A DNA stretch of 64,000 nucleotides from Symsagittifera roscoffensis. Lineage: Eukaryota; Xenacoelomorpha; Acoela; Convolutidae. Positions 20,640-32,672 of this stretch are shown piece by piece (position 1 is the stretch's first letter; each line of letters opens with the position of its first letter). The notes under the pieces were generated by a model, which saw only the letters and a program-made list of their open reading frames with translations, did not search any database and had not been told where the DNA came from. The position numbers and the translations under genes are program-made. The DNA lies in NCBI RefSeq assembly GCF_963678635.1, contig NC_087065.1, positions 13,368,743 to 13,432,742 on the forward strand, given 5' to 3'.

Positions 20640-23571
20640 CGCTCTAGAGTTTCCTTATGTTTTTCTGCCTTCTCATGTTCTTCACTCGTCAAGGTCAATT
20701 GTCTTTGATGTATTTTTCACTGCGATTGTCCGATGCATTATCTGAGCTCACACAAAGGTTTTCAAGCCATTGTCCAGCTGAAACGAGCTGTACACCATGC
20801 TCTGTTTCTTTAAAAGTCTTTTATTGTCCCGAGCAGATCTAAGTCTTTCAGACATTTCAATTCTTCCGATTGTTCCTAAGTGGGCAGCTCATGCTGGTTA
20901 TTTTTCTTTGTATGAGACTCAAGCCACCTAAATACGATTAGTACTCCTAATAATGTGATATTTACAGGTTGCGACGAGTTTGATAAGTCCATGGAGAGTA
21001 GACCTCCAAACTCCCAGATCAGTACTAGATTACTTCGTGCCGGATACCACCGTGTGTTTCACAGAGAGTGGTAGAAGAATTCATTATTGAATGAGATGAA
21101 ATTCCTCTAGTTACGATGTACGATAGCTTCCAACAGTAATTCCAGCTCAGCAAAATTTATGAATTTCATCTCTTTTAGTTACTGCGTTATAACTTGTTGC
21201 TGAGGTTGTTTTTAGCTTGTCTTTCGAAATCACTTAAGTTTCCAGCAGCATATTTTCCAGAATTGTTATAAACTTTTTAGTTCCTGCTCATTCCTGGTTC
21301 TTGCAATTAATTATATCTCGCAAGTCTCACACACTTTGGCAGAAAAAGAAGTTTAATCTAGGAGTGTGCGCTAAATTTTTGCATCAACAGCCACAAAATG
21401 CTTCTCTTACGTAGTTGAGTCACGCTCGACCCCACTAGGTTTTTCATACCCGCTGCACTATGCTATACCTTACTTTGCTCGAGGTTCGTTTCTACTTCAA
21501 TAGCTTCCCTCCATCTTCCAATATATTTCTGCTCAGTCTGTAACAAACCTGGAAGAACCTATACACACATGGCTGATATCATCTCTAGTCTCTGCTCTAG
21601 ATTCAATAGATACCATAGAGAGCTAAGCAAGCTGCAGAGTCCTCGTGCCTTCATTAGATTCATTTCTACTTCTTCATGACAGTCAGCTGCTAGTTTTGCT
21701 TCCCTTTTGATTTTTATCTGAGCTTTCCGGACAGTTTATCAGTTGCTTATGTTCCTTTTTCAATGTCTTCACGCAATCCAGACTATAACACATAAGAAAT
21801 TTAATCAATTTTTTTTTACCAAACAGCTAACAGACTACCCAGTCTTGCGGTTTCATGTCAGTTGCTTCTTGAGGCTAATGTCAATAGAATGTGAAAGTTG
21901 TTTAGATTTTGCGAATTGCAGCCAGCTGTAAGTTCTTTATGACATCTTGTAAATATTAATTCGTCCGCTTGGAATTTTAGGCTACCGTATTTTACAGAGT
22001 CACCTTTCTGTTATAGTAGCTTCAAATATGTCCGTTATTACCTGAAATGAGGAAGCCAAGCCTTTACCTGCTTGAACATCTTCATGTTTTGTCCATTTGG
22101 GGCTCATGTTTTGAGAAATTGTCATTCTCTGAGAAATTGTCGTTCTTTCCGTATGATTTACCTGTAAGTCTTGCAAGCTGCGGGCTTTAGTTGGTCTCGT
22201 TCTGATATTTAAGGGCAAACCCTCAAGGTTGCTGCACTGAAGTTGATTTCAGCCTCCATTAGCTAACTTACTCTTCCGTTTAAGTATCAGCCTTTCTTTG
22301 ATAAAAATCATGCGCAAAAAATGATTCTATCCAGGTTCAAACCAGCTTGCTCTTGCTTGTATAACTGCCTGGGCGAGGGTACGGGCCTTGTCCACATCAA
22401 GAAGCTACAATCATGATGTCCTTCAACTTCCCTAGTCGTAGTCTTTTCGGCCCTAGAAGGTCATGGAGCATCAGCATGTTTAGCTAGACTCAACCTCCGT
22501 CTGGTTTGCATTGTTCTTTGCGGTGGAATTTCACTCAGTCGTTTCATCACTGTCTTTGCGATTTCAGTTGAGGATCACGTGAACTTCTCACCAAAACTCC
22601 AGTGTCGAATAATTCAACTTCGAGCTCGTCCAAATGCTCTTGGAAATCACTGTTCATCCAAGTCCCTCCTTCTAACTTGACAAGTTGGATACCACCTGTC
22701 GTCATCCGCAATTGACGCAACTCATTCTCTAAGTCCATTAAGGCTAGTCTGACAGTTTTTCGATGTGCCAGATTCCGTTTTATCCGATTCTACTCGATGA
22801 TCTGATTCATCCTTCTTCCGCTCTTAGTGTGCATTTGCGTACTCAACGGCGCGGTGCATATCGTTATCATCAAGCATTGGAGCTTTCGTCTAATTTGTGA
22901 AAAAAGGCACACCAACATTCCTCTTAGTGATTGGTTTCAAAGTCGGGCTTCTTGACACGTTGTTGATCTCTATGTGCATCAATACGCTAGCTTCTTTTCC
23001 CAGATTCATAACATCATCATTTTGAACAGTTAGGCAATTGTAGCATCCTCGACTCTCATCACCGTGGTTATCAGAGGTTCTCAAGATCTGCGACACCCTC
23101 ACTAGACTCTACCCTAGGACTAGGTTGAAGCTTTTTGCATGTTGAACGCAAAGTTCTAGATTGATCCATTAAAACACACGATAGTGTGTCCGTGTCCATA
23201 ACCCCTTTAGTAGTTGCTTTTGATCGAATTGTTTTTTGGGTTCTCCAGCACTAGTGACATCTTTTTCTATGGCGTCTACCCTGTATTCCTGTATTCCGAC
23301 TTAGTTTTTCGATTGGATCAGACGGTGTGGCTGGTCCCTGTTCTCGACACTTTTTCACTCACAGTTGATCCAGAAAGTTCCACTCTGCCCAAGCCATCAA
23401 CTGTTTCGCAGGGTGCAGTCATCTCGGAGCCTGGCGTTGTTCCCTTGTCATTTGCGTGGCTCATATTTGGCAAAGTCAGATCTGCGTAGGTGGGTTCCTC
23501 GGAGGTATGTTCATCTCTGGCACTATAGTATCAGTTTGCTTCAGTCGCTCTGATGGTACTCTATTATCTTT
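20640..23571 (-). pseudogene. decayed minus-strand coding-like tract, identity unknown
   Basis: The base composition becomes visibly less AT-rich, and minus-strand pieces read as plausible protein: 22738-22547 (ENELRQLRMTTGGIQLVKL, EHLDELEVELFD), 23102-22890 (ILRTSDNHGDESRGCYNCL, KEASVLMHIEINNVSRSP) and 22218-22000. Stops interrupt every 60-70 codons. The tract continues on the far side of the fold-back element (24272-24750). A dead retroelement gag/pol or an old host pseudogene would both fit. I see no diagnostic protease, RT or integrase motif. Confidence 0.3.
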
Positions 23572-24271
23572 CCCGGGTCGAGATTCCGCTCAAAAACCGC
23601 TCAAGATATGAGCGGTTTAAGCGGTTTTCCAGCAAGATTTGAGAAGTTTGAGCGGTTTGGGCGGTTTGGGCGGTCTTTTTGGAAAAACCGCTCAAACCGC
23701 TCCAATCTTGCTAAAAAAACCGCTCAAAAACCGCTCATTTTTTGCGGTGATTTTGAACGGTTTTTCAAGCAAGATTTGAGCGGTTTTTAAGCGGTTTTTG
23801 AGCGGTTTTATGAAAAAAAACGATTAAAACCATCACAAGGCCTGGAAAATTAATGTGACGCTAAGATGCAGTTGAAATAATATCTACAATTTAAAAAATG
23901 TGCTTAACGGTTCTCAACTCAAGCACAATTTTTTTTCGATGTCTAGACCAAAAACGATGTGAGTGACGTTTTTCAAATGCTCGAGCAAAATAACCACTGG
24001 AAATTGTGTATGTATGTTTGTGCGGTTTTTTTAGACAATTACGCTCAAAATCTTGCTTCAAAAAAACCCGCTCAAAAACCGCGCAAGATTTGAGCGGTTT
24101 ATCTAGAAAAACCGCTCAAAACCGCTCAAATCTTGCGCGGTTTTTAGATAAACCGTTCAACAACCGCTCAAACCGCCCATTTTGAAGCAAGATTTTGAGC
24201 GTAATTGTCTAAAAAAACCGCTCAAACCGCTCAAATCTTGCTTCGAATTAGGTGATGAATCTCGACTCGGG
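23572..24271. mobile_element. 700-bp fold-back element built from GAGCGGTTT arrays
   Basis: The ends are a 15-bp terminal inverted repeat (CCCGGGTCGAGATTC at 23572-23586, its complement with one mismatch at 24257-24271). Inside are two clusters of the 9-mer GAGCGGTTT and its complement, in both orientations and spaced by short A/T runs, separated by about 200 bp of ordinary sequence. The second cluster holds a perfect 40-bp inverted repeat (24024-24063 and 24180-24219). The element encodes nothing. Both flanks belong to the same coding-like tract, so it appears to have inserted there. No clear target-site duplication is seen. Confidence 0.75.
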
Positions 24272-24760
24272 TTCTTCAAATATTCGGTTTCCTCTTCCTG
24301 CTTCCTATTAGTCTCGTGAAAAAGTATATTCCGCATGCATCTATCTTCTTGTGTCCTATAGAGTTCTTTTTTGATTCTTTGCTTTTTATCTACTTTGTAA
24401 ATAGTGCGTTACATTGTTTCGTCTGACTGCTTCTCCTTCTGCTAATCTTGCAATTTTTGGTGGCACAGTTACTTTCGTTGGAGAACTAGACGAAACAGCT
24501 TTGCTGATCATTTCCAAATAAAGTCTCTCCACACCATTGATCGGCAAGTCACTGACCGAAATTGCATAGTTTCACCGTAAGCCTTGCTCTCCGTACCGCA
24601 AGACTTCGTGGACCGGTCCCAACAGTTGTTGTGTCCCAGGATGTAAGTCAAGGCCAACATTAACATGGCACCTTCTGGATTGTCTAGAGCAAAGTCTCTT
24701 TCCGTTAGTCGGTGATAGATCGGATCAAACATCGTTCCTACATAGGCCTTTCAAGGGTTC
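24272..24760 (-). pseudogene. continuation of the decayed coding-like tract
   Basis: Minus-strand codons at 24732-24508 (PIYHRLTERDFALDNPEG, LMLALTYILGHNNCWDRS) have ordinary protein character and end at a stop. Their composition matches 20640-23571, of which this is probably the upstream part before the fold-back insertion. There is no family assignment. Confidence 0.28.
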
Positions 24761-25116
24761 ATGAGATCGTTCACATCAAGAATTTTCTTTCAGTCTGATG
24801 ATTGCAATGATTATTGCGTTTAAAGCTTGGATTCAATTGATAAACCAAGATCTGAGAGAAAGTTTGTATTTTGAAAATCTTTTTCATGCAGCATTCCTCA
24901 ATCGCAAATAAACAAGACACTTAAAAAATTAAGCGTTGATTTGTCCAAAATTGAATCAAAATTTCCATTCTATATCGAGTCATGGGAATTGATCCAAGAG
25001 CGGATAATCCACACTTTGGAATTCTCCCTCGTCTTATGTATAAAAACATTCGCGGTAACCGAGTCACCCTAACGCATGGTTGGTTTAAATTTCAAAATAC
25101 AAACAACACTGCTCGT

Positions 25117-25632
25117 ATCAGGGCGAAGCCCTGATTGTTCCGACTGCTTTTTAAGGTTTATTGAGCAGCAGTAATACATAAAAAAAAATGAAAAAAAAAA
25201 TAATAATTTTTTTTTCTAAAGTTTGAATTTTTTTAGGAAAATCATCCCCCCACACGCCATATAAAGTAAAAAAAGATAGATTTTGTTCCTTGTAACAAAC
25301 CAATTATGCCAAATAAGCTTCTTTTAACCAATTTGGAACGATTTCTAAGACGGATTAAATCTCCGCTTACGCGTTAATAGCGCGAAATCTATCGCGCGTT
25401 AATTGTCCCAAATTGGCCAAAATGGCAATCTTTAAACCCCCGTAACTTTACGAAAAATGATCACAGGTGAAATATCTTTTCAAATTTGAGCTCAGGACAA
25501 CAATACCTTTTGAATGATATAAAAAAAATTCCGTTAAAAATGGCTAGTTAAAAAGTCGAAATTTGTCTGAAGAAAAAAAAACCCACCCCGAGCACAAATA
25601 TTCCGTTACTTTCGTATCGAAAGTCGGAACAA
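25117..25632 (+). mobile_element. MITE with TTGTTCCGACT inverted ends and a subterminal hairpin
   Basis: The sequence TTGTTCCGACT (25135-25145) is matched by its complement AGTCGGAACAA at 25622-25632, bracketing a non-coding body. Just outside the left end is a perfect hairpin, ATCAGGGC-GAA-GCCCTGAT (25119-25137). Versions of the left end lie at 33772-33812 and 34998-35045 (+) and inverted at 29175-29225. Versions of the right end (CGAAAGTCGGAACA) lie at about 30018 and 34628. The body also matches 29385-29540 and 33985-34160 (GTAACTTTACG/CATAACTTAAGC, AATTTGAGCTCAGG). Confidence 0.65.
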
Positions 25633-27726
25633 CAATCTGTGCATAAAACCAAATACACTACTCAATTAAAAGAAGCCTAAAGGTCAAAGGCTGTAGTGGC
25701 CTGTTCACTCAGGTTCTTTTCTCTCCTAGTCCTGAATTGTAAAACACGGAGGCTTGGAGCCTATGCTCATCTTTAGTCTATCTGTGTGCAAGCCGTCTCA
25801 ACTTATCCTCAAAAAAAAATTTTTATAGATACTTTTTGGTGTTCGCGTCCGATAAAATCACAATTACTAGCGTTTTCAGATCTTGTGGATGCAGTCGTGC
25901 AGTCAAGTTTGGTTCAGATTGTTCACTGGAAGCGAGAGTTCCTTCATTCTTCTCTCCACTCAGTAGTCTCCCAGCCTAGTTTGAGATAAAATCAATTTTT
26001 CCGTCGCCAGCATCACCAAAAAACGCAATTTTTTTTCTGGTATTCGTCACACCGCTGGCGACAATGCTGCTGCGCCCCTGCTTTTGACCTTTGCTTCAGT
26101 AGAAACTTTATGTTCTTATGATTTCTCTTAGAGTTGGCTGCTAACGCCGTTTTAAAACTCATATCCGCAGCTATTGTTATTGCACATATTTTTTATATCA
26201 GTATGAAGTCATTGTCAGCAAGCTTTATGTTACCTGAATACACATTGTGTGTTTAGATTTCACTCTACTACTCTTCATATATCATACCGCACATATGTCT
26301 TTTATCTGGAAGAAGAAAGCCACCCGAGTACAAACAATCCGTCTCTTTTAAAAAAGCTGGAAAAAGTAACCAAAATAGTCTTCAGACTTTCAGCTAGTGC
26401 ATACTTTGGCAAACCAATGGATGCTTTACAGAAACACAGTTCATTTTTCAGTCATAGGCTGAAAAACTGAGTTACACTGTATAAGAAATCTACCAAAACT
26501 ACTCGAATTTACTGGAAACTATTATCTTAAAGCTTTATGCAAATTAAAACAGTGCATCAGGTAAAATCAAGTACTTTAGGGTGAGTTTGAAAGGCTCTAA
26601 AGAGAAAAGTCATCCAATGCATTTAAGTTTTAGATGCATTAACCGGAGTTCCTTCTTGAAATCTGGATATATAAACCATGTTTCTATCTTGTTAACTACT
26701 ATACAAAGTTTCCGTACCTTTTTTCTGGAAATGCTATTGGGATCTCTGGATTGATATTTGATGGATTCCAGAAATGTCTCGGAAGGAGTTCCGTTCTACC
26801 AGACAGGGGCTGACTTCAACAATCCAAAAGATATCGACATGATTGACTCGCACAAAGTGAGATGAGAATACCATTTTGGTCCTTATGACAATCAATCTAT
26901 GGCTATTCCATGACTCTTAAGTTTTCCCGACTTTTTTTTGTGGGCCAAATTTATTTTCTGATAAAACAAAAAGGCTCAGTTTTTTACCAATTCTGCGCTA
27001 TGCTATACAGTCAAACTTTTGAAAAAAATGTGCCAAAAGTGCTATCGTGAGCTTTTACAAATTTCACAAAAAACAGGTTTCTGCTTAGCTACTCTCTCCT
27101 CAAAATTAGTGCGCAGTTCCCCTGAGTTTTGCGCAGGGGGAGCCTTTTGAACATACTTCTGGTTTTATCAGCCGCCGATATTTGAAAATACCGAAAAAGC
27201 TCTGGTGGATTAAATCATAAATTTTCCAGTCTCACAGTCATCTGATGGCAGCTTCAACTTGGTTGCAGCTTCAATCTTTTAAGCTGTATTAAATATTGTT
27301 GGTTGCCGTTACGAAGAAGTATAAGCTATTTTTCAGTTTTCAGTTTCCCACCCCCTTGTAAAACTTCAATTTAAAATAGTTATAAACCACCTTAACTCAT
27401 GATTTTATTAGGATTTCTGCAAAAACTGAAAAACTGAAGCTAGACTAGGCAAGGAGCCAGTTCATAACTGCCTTTGTTTAATGATCAAAGTTGTGTGATT
27501 CCAATTCCTCCATAATCAAAAATGTTTATTTATACGTCGCGTTATTTATGGTAAATTCTAACAAAAATAGTACAGCATTTTTCTATGGCTTGTATGGAGC
27601 CATATATGGCGCGACGTGTGTTACATATTTTAGTCAACCCGGCTGATTTGCGACACACTGAAGCGTAGTCATTTTCAAAAAAGTTTAATATATTGTTACT
27701 TTAAGAAGAGTTTACTTTAAAAAGAG

Positions 27727-27936
27727 GGTTCTTTTTCCTTTCCCCCCCACCTGCAAAATTTTACAAATGAAAAATTTGTTCACATTATTTGATTGTTATG
27801 AAAATTGGCATACGAACTAATAAGGCCATGGCAAACATATTTGGTCTTCATAATTAACCTTGTACAACCACTCGTTACGCGATAAAATTGATGCCCGTGT
27901 GAGGTCGGGGGGGGGGGGGGCTGAGGAAAAAGAGCC
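27727..27936 (+). mobile_element. MITE, GGCTCTTTTTCC subfamily A
   Basis: The ends are inverted (GGTTCTTTTTCC / GGAAAAAGAGCC) and followed inward by CCCCCCCACCTGCAAA on the left and GTGAGGT-G-tract on the right. The body has GATTGTTATGAAAATTG, TTTGGTCTTCATAATT and AACCACTCGTTA. The G run near 27908 is 14 long here and 9 in the unit 2 copy. Confidence 0.75.
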
Positions 27937-27967
27937 AAAAAGAGTTCATAGTTATTGTCTGCTTAAG

Positions 27968-28127
27968 GACCCCATGTTGCCCCTGGGTGTGTTCTGGGAG
28001 CTGTTCAGGGGGGACTTGGCGGACGAGTGGATGGATCTGGGCAAGGAGATATTCCTCACTCTGGGCTACGATGACAAAACAACCAAAGACAAAATCAACT
28101 TCATCAAGTACAGCTACGCAGTACAGG
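27968..28127 (+). CDS. exon A1: first half of a death domain
   Basis: The exon lies between an acceptor (TGTCTGCTTAAG before GAC) and a donor (ACAGG before GTGATT). Its translation contains FWELFRGDLADEWMDLGKEI and KTTKDKINFIKYSYAVQG, matching helices 1-3 of the death fold, including the W-x-x-L-G of helix 2. It ends in a phase that joins exon B (35105), giving the helix 3/4 transition and the LYQLLRAWQGE helix. Codon use is clearly richer in G+C than the surroundings. Death domains mediate homotypic assembly in apoptosis and innate immune signalling. Upstream exons are not visible. The exon is duplicated exactly at 32187-32346. Read without splicing, it reaches a stop 43 bases later. Confidence 0.7.
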
Positions 28128-28243
28128 GTGATTACTTTTATGGATATGTTAGAAACTGTCGAGCAAAATAAATCAAAATCTGTGCTAAAACCATAGTAAG
28201 ACTAACAATGTTTAGTTTGCAGTTATGGCATATTAGACACCTA

Positions 28244-28447
28244 GGCTCTTTTTCCTTTTTCCCCCCACCTGCAAATTTGTATATTTGAAGTTACCGTTCA
28301 CTTTGTTCGATTGTTATGAAAATTGACAGGCAGACTAATTAGGCCATGAAAAACATATTTGGTCTTCATAATTTACCTTGTAAAACCACTCGTTAGACCA
28401 TAAAATTCATGTTTAAGTGAGGTGGGGGGGGGGAAGGAAAAAGAGCC
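28244..28447 (+). mobile_element. MITE, subfamily A
   Basis: Same ends (GGCTCTTTTTCC / GGAAAAAGAGCC) and body as 27727-27936, lying just 3' of the exon. The two MITEs therefore bracket exon A1 within about 120 bp on the 3' side and 30 bp on the 5' side. Confidence 0.75.
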
Positions 28448-28780
28448 GACACCTATAAAGTGGAAAACAAAATGTTGTACACTATTTTCAGAAAATTATG
28501 TCGATCTTTTTTTTAATTCAACCAAATTGATTTTTTGAGCTCTCCTAAATCACATTGGAAAAATCAAGCCTAAAATTAAGGTACTTTTTGGAAAATGTGG
28601 GAAAAAAATCACTTTTTTGGCGCGCGCCTCACCTCAAATTTAGTATACATTAGCGCCAAAGGCACCTTAAGAAAAAATGTAGAGTCAGCCAGCCAAAAGT
28701 GGATATCTCAAATCAGTACAAAAGTGGGACCCCTTCGGTCTGCAGGGGAAGAAATCCCTGAGATTTTTTTTACTTTCAAC

Positions 28781-28854
28781 CATAGGCAGAAGCGGATTTA
28801 TTGGGAGGGGGGAGGGGCGCCCGTTTTTCCTCCCAAAACCCGCTACTGCCTATG
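28781..28854. mobile_element. 74-bp palindromic element
   Basis: An inverted repeat CATAGGCAG-A-AGCGG..TTGGGAGG folds onto CCTCCCAA..CCGCT-ACTGCCTATG, leaving a G-rich loop (GGGGAGGGGCGCCCG). The ends are exact 9-mers. An 86-codon frame crosses it but is not a gene. Confidence 0.6.
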
Positions 28855-31800
28855 ATCTTAACTAAAACAAAATTATGACCAATTCAAAAACGGAGCAGAA
28901 GATTACGGCAAACTCAGTCTCAGAAGACTTTTGTAAAAGCTCAAATTTTGTTCAACCTAATAATAGGTCAGTTTTTTAAAACGAAAAACCTGAAACATTT
29001 TTAAACAACCGTCCTCAAAAAATCTAAAACTATATAAAAACCTAAAACTGTATAAAAACCTAAAAATTGAGACCCTACATAGCGTGTGAGAGGATGACTT
29101 TCATACGAAAACAAAAATTATATTGTAGCTTCCCAATTCTAATGAATTTTAAAAAAAAATTTATAAAGCAAACACTCCTCCATAGGTCTTAAAAAGCAGT
29201 AGGAGCATTCAAGGCTTCGCCCTGATACTAATAGTTTTGTTAATTTCAATGCGAATAATTTCGCGCATTGAAACTGCCGCACTCATAATTGTTCAAAACT
29301 GAAGCCAGGCAACTTAAATGGTAGTTTTAATAAAACTGAAGTTTTGTCGCTTTTAAAATTGATATTAGGCAGTCCAAAATTAGTAATTTTGAAACCCCCA
29401 TAACTTAAGCAAAAATAATCACAAGTCAAAAATTGTTTTAAATTTGAGCTCAGGGCAACAATTTATTCAGATGGCATAAAAAATTCTGTCAAAAGCGCTT
29501 AGTTAACAAGTCGAAAACTGACTGAATAAAAAACACACTAAGCATAAATATACTGGAGAAAGAAAGAAACGAAACTTTTCGTAAGTTTTTTGAATTTCCC
29601 TCAAAAAAGAATCCAAACGTGAATTTTTTTTCAAAATACGTATAAAAACAACAAATTTGACCCTAACTGAACTGTTTGGTCGAACATAAAATTGATTGCG
29701 ATAATATAAATGTGGAATTTTTGGACCAGATTATACTAAGGAGTACGTAAAATTTTCATATGGATTTTGGTAATTTGTTAGTCTAAGGTAATTTTTTGTG
29801 TAAGGTATTACAAAAAATTGAAAGTGAAACTTTGAGCTTCAAATCAGAATGTCAAAAAGGTAGTTTTTTCAGAAAAAAAACTAAGTGTTTTGGGTTTAAT
29901 TTCAACTTTTTGAATTTGAAACGTTTTCATTTGGGACAAACATTTGCTTGATAAAAAAATTTTTTTCAGTTAACTAGTTGCGTTCCTTTTTTTCTCCAGT
30001 ATATTCTGCACTTTCTTCGAAAGTCGGAACACTAAATAATGGACGCAAAACGTCAAGTTCTCTATTAGTGCGTCATTTTTTGCGCAGCTCATCAATCATT
30101 CCAAAATGAATTGAAGCCAGTGAATTGATCCACGTCCGATAAAATCACAATTACTAGCGTGTTCAGATCTTGTAGATGCAGTCGTGCAGTCAAATTTGGT
30201 TCAGATTGTTCACTGGAAGCGAGAGTTCCTTCATTCTTCTCTCCACTCAGTAGTCTCCCAGCCTAGTTTGAGATAAAATCAATTTTTCCGTCGCCAGCAT
30301 CACCAAAAAACCCAATTTTTTTCTGGCATTCGTTACACCGCTGGCGACAATGCTGCTGCGCCCCTGCTTTTGGTCTTTGCTTCAGTAGAAACTTTATGTT
30401 CTTATGATTTCTCTTAGAGTTGGCTGCTAACGCCGTTTTAAAACTCATATCCGCAGCTATTGTTATTGCACATATTTGTTATATCAGTATGAAGTCATTG
30501 TCAGTAAGCTTTATGTTACCTGAATACACATTGTGCGATTAGATTTCACTCTACTACTCTTCATATATCATACCGCACATATGTCTTTTACCTGGAAGAA
30601 GAAAACCACCCGAGCACAAATAATCCGACTCTTTTAAAAAAGCTGGAAAAAGTCACCAAAATAGTCTTCAGACTTTCAGCTAGTGCATACTTCGGCAAAC
30701 CAAGGGATGCTTTCCAGAAACACAGTTCATTTTTCAGTCATAGGCTGAAAAACTGAGTTACACTGTGTATAAGAAATCTACCAAAACTGCTCGAATTTAC
30801 TGGAAACTATTATCTTAAAGCTTTATGCAAATTAAAACAGTGCATCAGGTAAAATCAAGTACTTTAGGGTGAGTTTGAAAGGCTCTAAAGAGAAAAGTCA
30901 TCCAATGCATTTAAGTTTTAGATGCATTAACCGGAGTTCCTTCTTAAAATCTGGATATATAAACCATGTTTCTATCTTGTTAACTATTACACAAAGTTTC
31001 CGTACCTTTTTTTTCTGGAAATGCTATTGGGATCTCTGGATTGATATTTGATGGATTCCAGAAATGTCTCGGAAGGGGTTCCGTTCTACCAGACAGGGGC
31101 TGACTTCAACAATCCAAAAGATATCGACATGATTGACTCGCACAAAGTGAGATGAGAATACGATTTTGGTCCTTATGACAATCAATCTATGGCTATTCCA
31201 TGACTCTTAAGTTTTCCCGACTTTTTTTTTGTGGGCCAAATTTATTTTCTGATAAAACAAAAAGGCTCAGTTTTTTACCAATTCTGCGCTATACAGTCAA
31301 ATTTTTATAAAAAATGTGCCAAAAGTGCTATCGTGAGCTTTTACAAATTTCACAAAAAACAGGTTTCTGCTTAGCTACTCTCTCCTCAAAATTAGTGCGC
31401 ATATTTGAAAATACCGAAAAAGCTCTGGTGGATTAAATCATAAATTTTCCAGTCTCACAGTCATCTGATGGCAGCTTCAACTTGGTTGCAGCTTCAATCT
31501 TTTAAGCTGTATTAAATATTGTTGGTTGCCGTTACGAAGAAGTATAAGCTATTTTTCAGTTTTCAGTTTCCCACCCCCTTGTAAAACTTCAATTTAAAAT
31601 AGTTATAAACCACCTTAACTCATGATTTTATTAGGATTTCTGCAAAAACTGAAAAACTGAAGCTAGACTAGGCAAGGAGCCAGTTCATAACTGCCTTTGT
31701 TTAATGATCAAAGTTGTGTGATTCCAATTCCTCCATAATCAAAAATGTTTATTTATACGTCGCGTTATTTATGGTAAATTCTAACAAAAATAGTACAGCA

Positions 31801-31948
31801 TTTTTCTATGGCTTGTATGGAGCCATATATGGCGCGACGTGTGTTACATATTTTAGTCAACCCGGCTGATTTGCGACACACTGAAGCGTAGTCATTTTCA
31901 AAAAAGTTTAATATATTGTTACTTTAAGAAGAGTTTACTTTAAAAAGA

Positions 31949-32155
31949 GGGTTTTTTTTCCTTTCCCCCCCACCTGCAAAATTTTACAAATGAAAAATTT
32001 GTTCACATTATTTGATTGTTATGAAAATTGGCATACGAACTAATAAGGCCATGGCAAACATATTTGGTCTTCATAATTAACCTTGTACAACCACTCGTTA
32101 CGCGATAAAATTGATGCCCGTGTGAGGTCGGGGGGGGGGCTGAGGAAAAAGAGCC
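31949..32155 (+). mobile_element. MITE, subfamily A (unit 2 copy)
   Basis: Duplicate of 27727-27936 carried by the segmental duplication, with a shorter G tract near 32130. Confidence 0.72.
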
Positions 32156-32186
32156 AAAAAGAGTTCATAGTTATTGTCTGCTTAAG

Positions 32187-32346
32187 GACCCCATGTTGCC
32201 CCTGGGTGTGTTCTGGGAGCTGTTCAGGGGGGACTTGGCGGACGAGTGGATGGATCTGGGCAAGGAGATATTCCTCACTCTGGGCTACGATGACAAAACA
32301 ACCAAAGACAAAATCAACTTCATCAAGTACAGCTACGCAGTACAGG
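32187..32346 (+). CDS. exon A2: exact duplicate of the death-domain first half
   Basis: Identical in sequence to exon A1, including both splice sites. It is the copy nearest to exon B (about 2.76 kb intron) and is therefore the likelier one in use if A1 is skipped. Including both A1 and A2 would repeat helices 1-3. The exon is 160 bases (phase 0 start to phase 1 end), so inclusion of both would shift the frame. A functional transcript should contain only one. Confidence 0.7.
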
Positions 32347-32462
32347 GTGATTACTTTTATGGATATGTTAGAAACTGTCGAGCAAAATAAATCAAAATCT
32401 GTGCTAAAACCATAGTAAGACTAACAATGTTTAGTTTGCAGTTATGGCATATTAGACACCTA

Positions 32463-32672
32463 GGCTCTTTTTCCTTTTTCCCCCCACCTGCAAATTTGTA
32501 TATTTGAAGTTACCGTTCACTTTGTTCGATTGTTATGAAAATTGACAGGCAGACTGATTAGGCCATGAAAAACATATTTGGTCTTCATAATTTACCTTGT
32601 AAAACCACTCGTTAGACCATAAAATTCATGTTTAAGTGAGGTGGGGGGGGGGGGGTTTAAGGAAAAAGAGCC
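32463..32672 (+). mobile_element. MITE, subfamily A (unit 2 copy)
   Basis: Duplicate of 28244-28447. Its G tract near 32642 is longer and followed by TTTAA before GGAAAAAGAGCC. Confidence 0.72.

Larger units (their letters stand above)
25846..30132. repeat. unit 1 of a recent 4.3-kb head-to-tail duplication
   Basis: Unit 1 is repeated almost base for base as unit 2. The breakpoints share the triplet CGT: unit 1 begins at CGTCCGATAAAA, the junction reads CCACGTCCGATAAAA, and unit 2 ends at CCACGTAATGC. Unit 1 keeps about 60 bases near 27117-27180 that unit 2 lacks and lacks about 390 bases that unit 2 has (33613-33993). Contents: a non-coding left part, two GGCTCTTTTTCC-type MITEs around a death-domain exon, a 74-bp palindrome and a MITE fragment. 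Confidence 0.9.

Noticed and set aside
23588-24240. Regularly repeated GAGCGGTTT units suggesting a CRISPR array
   Set aside because: Units are in both orientations, spacing is irregular, there are no unique spacers of constant length, and the genome is eukaryotic.
28595-28855. An 86-codon frame (and its duplicate at 32820) as a gene
   Set aside because: It crosses the 74-bp palindrome and repeat sequence, and no splice or codon evidence supports it.
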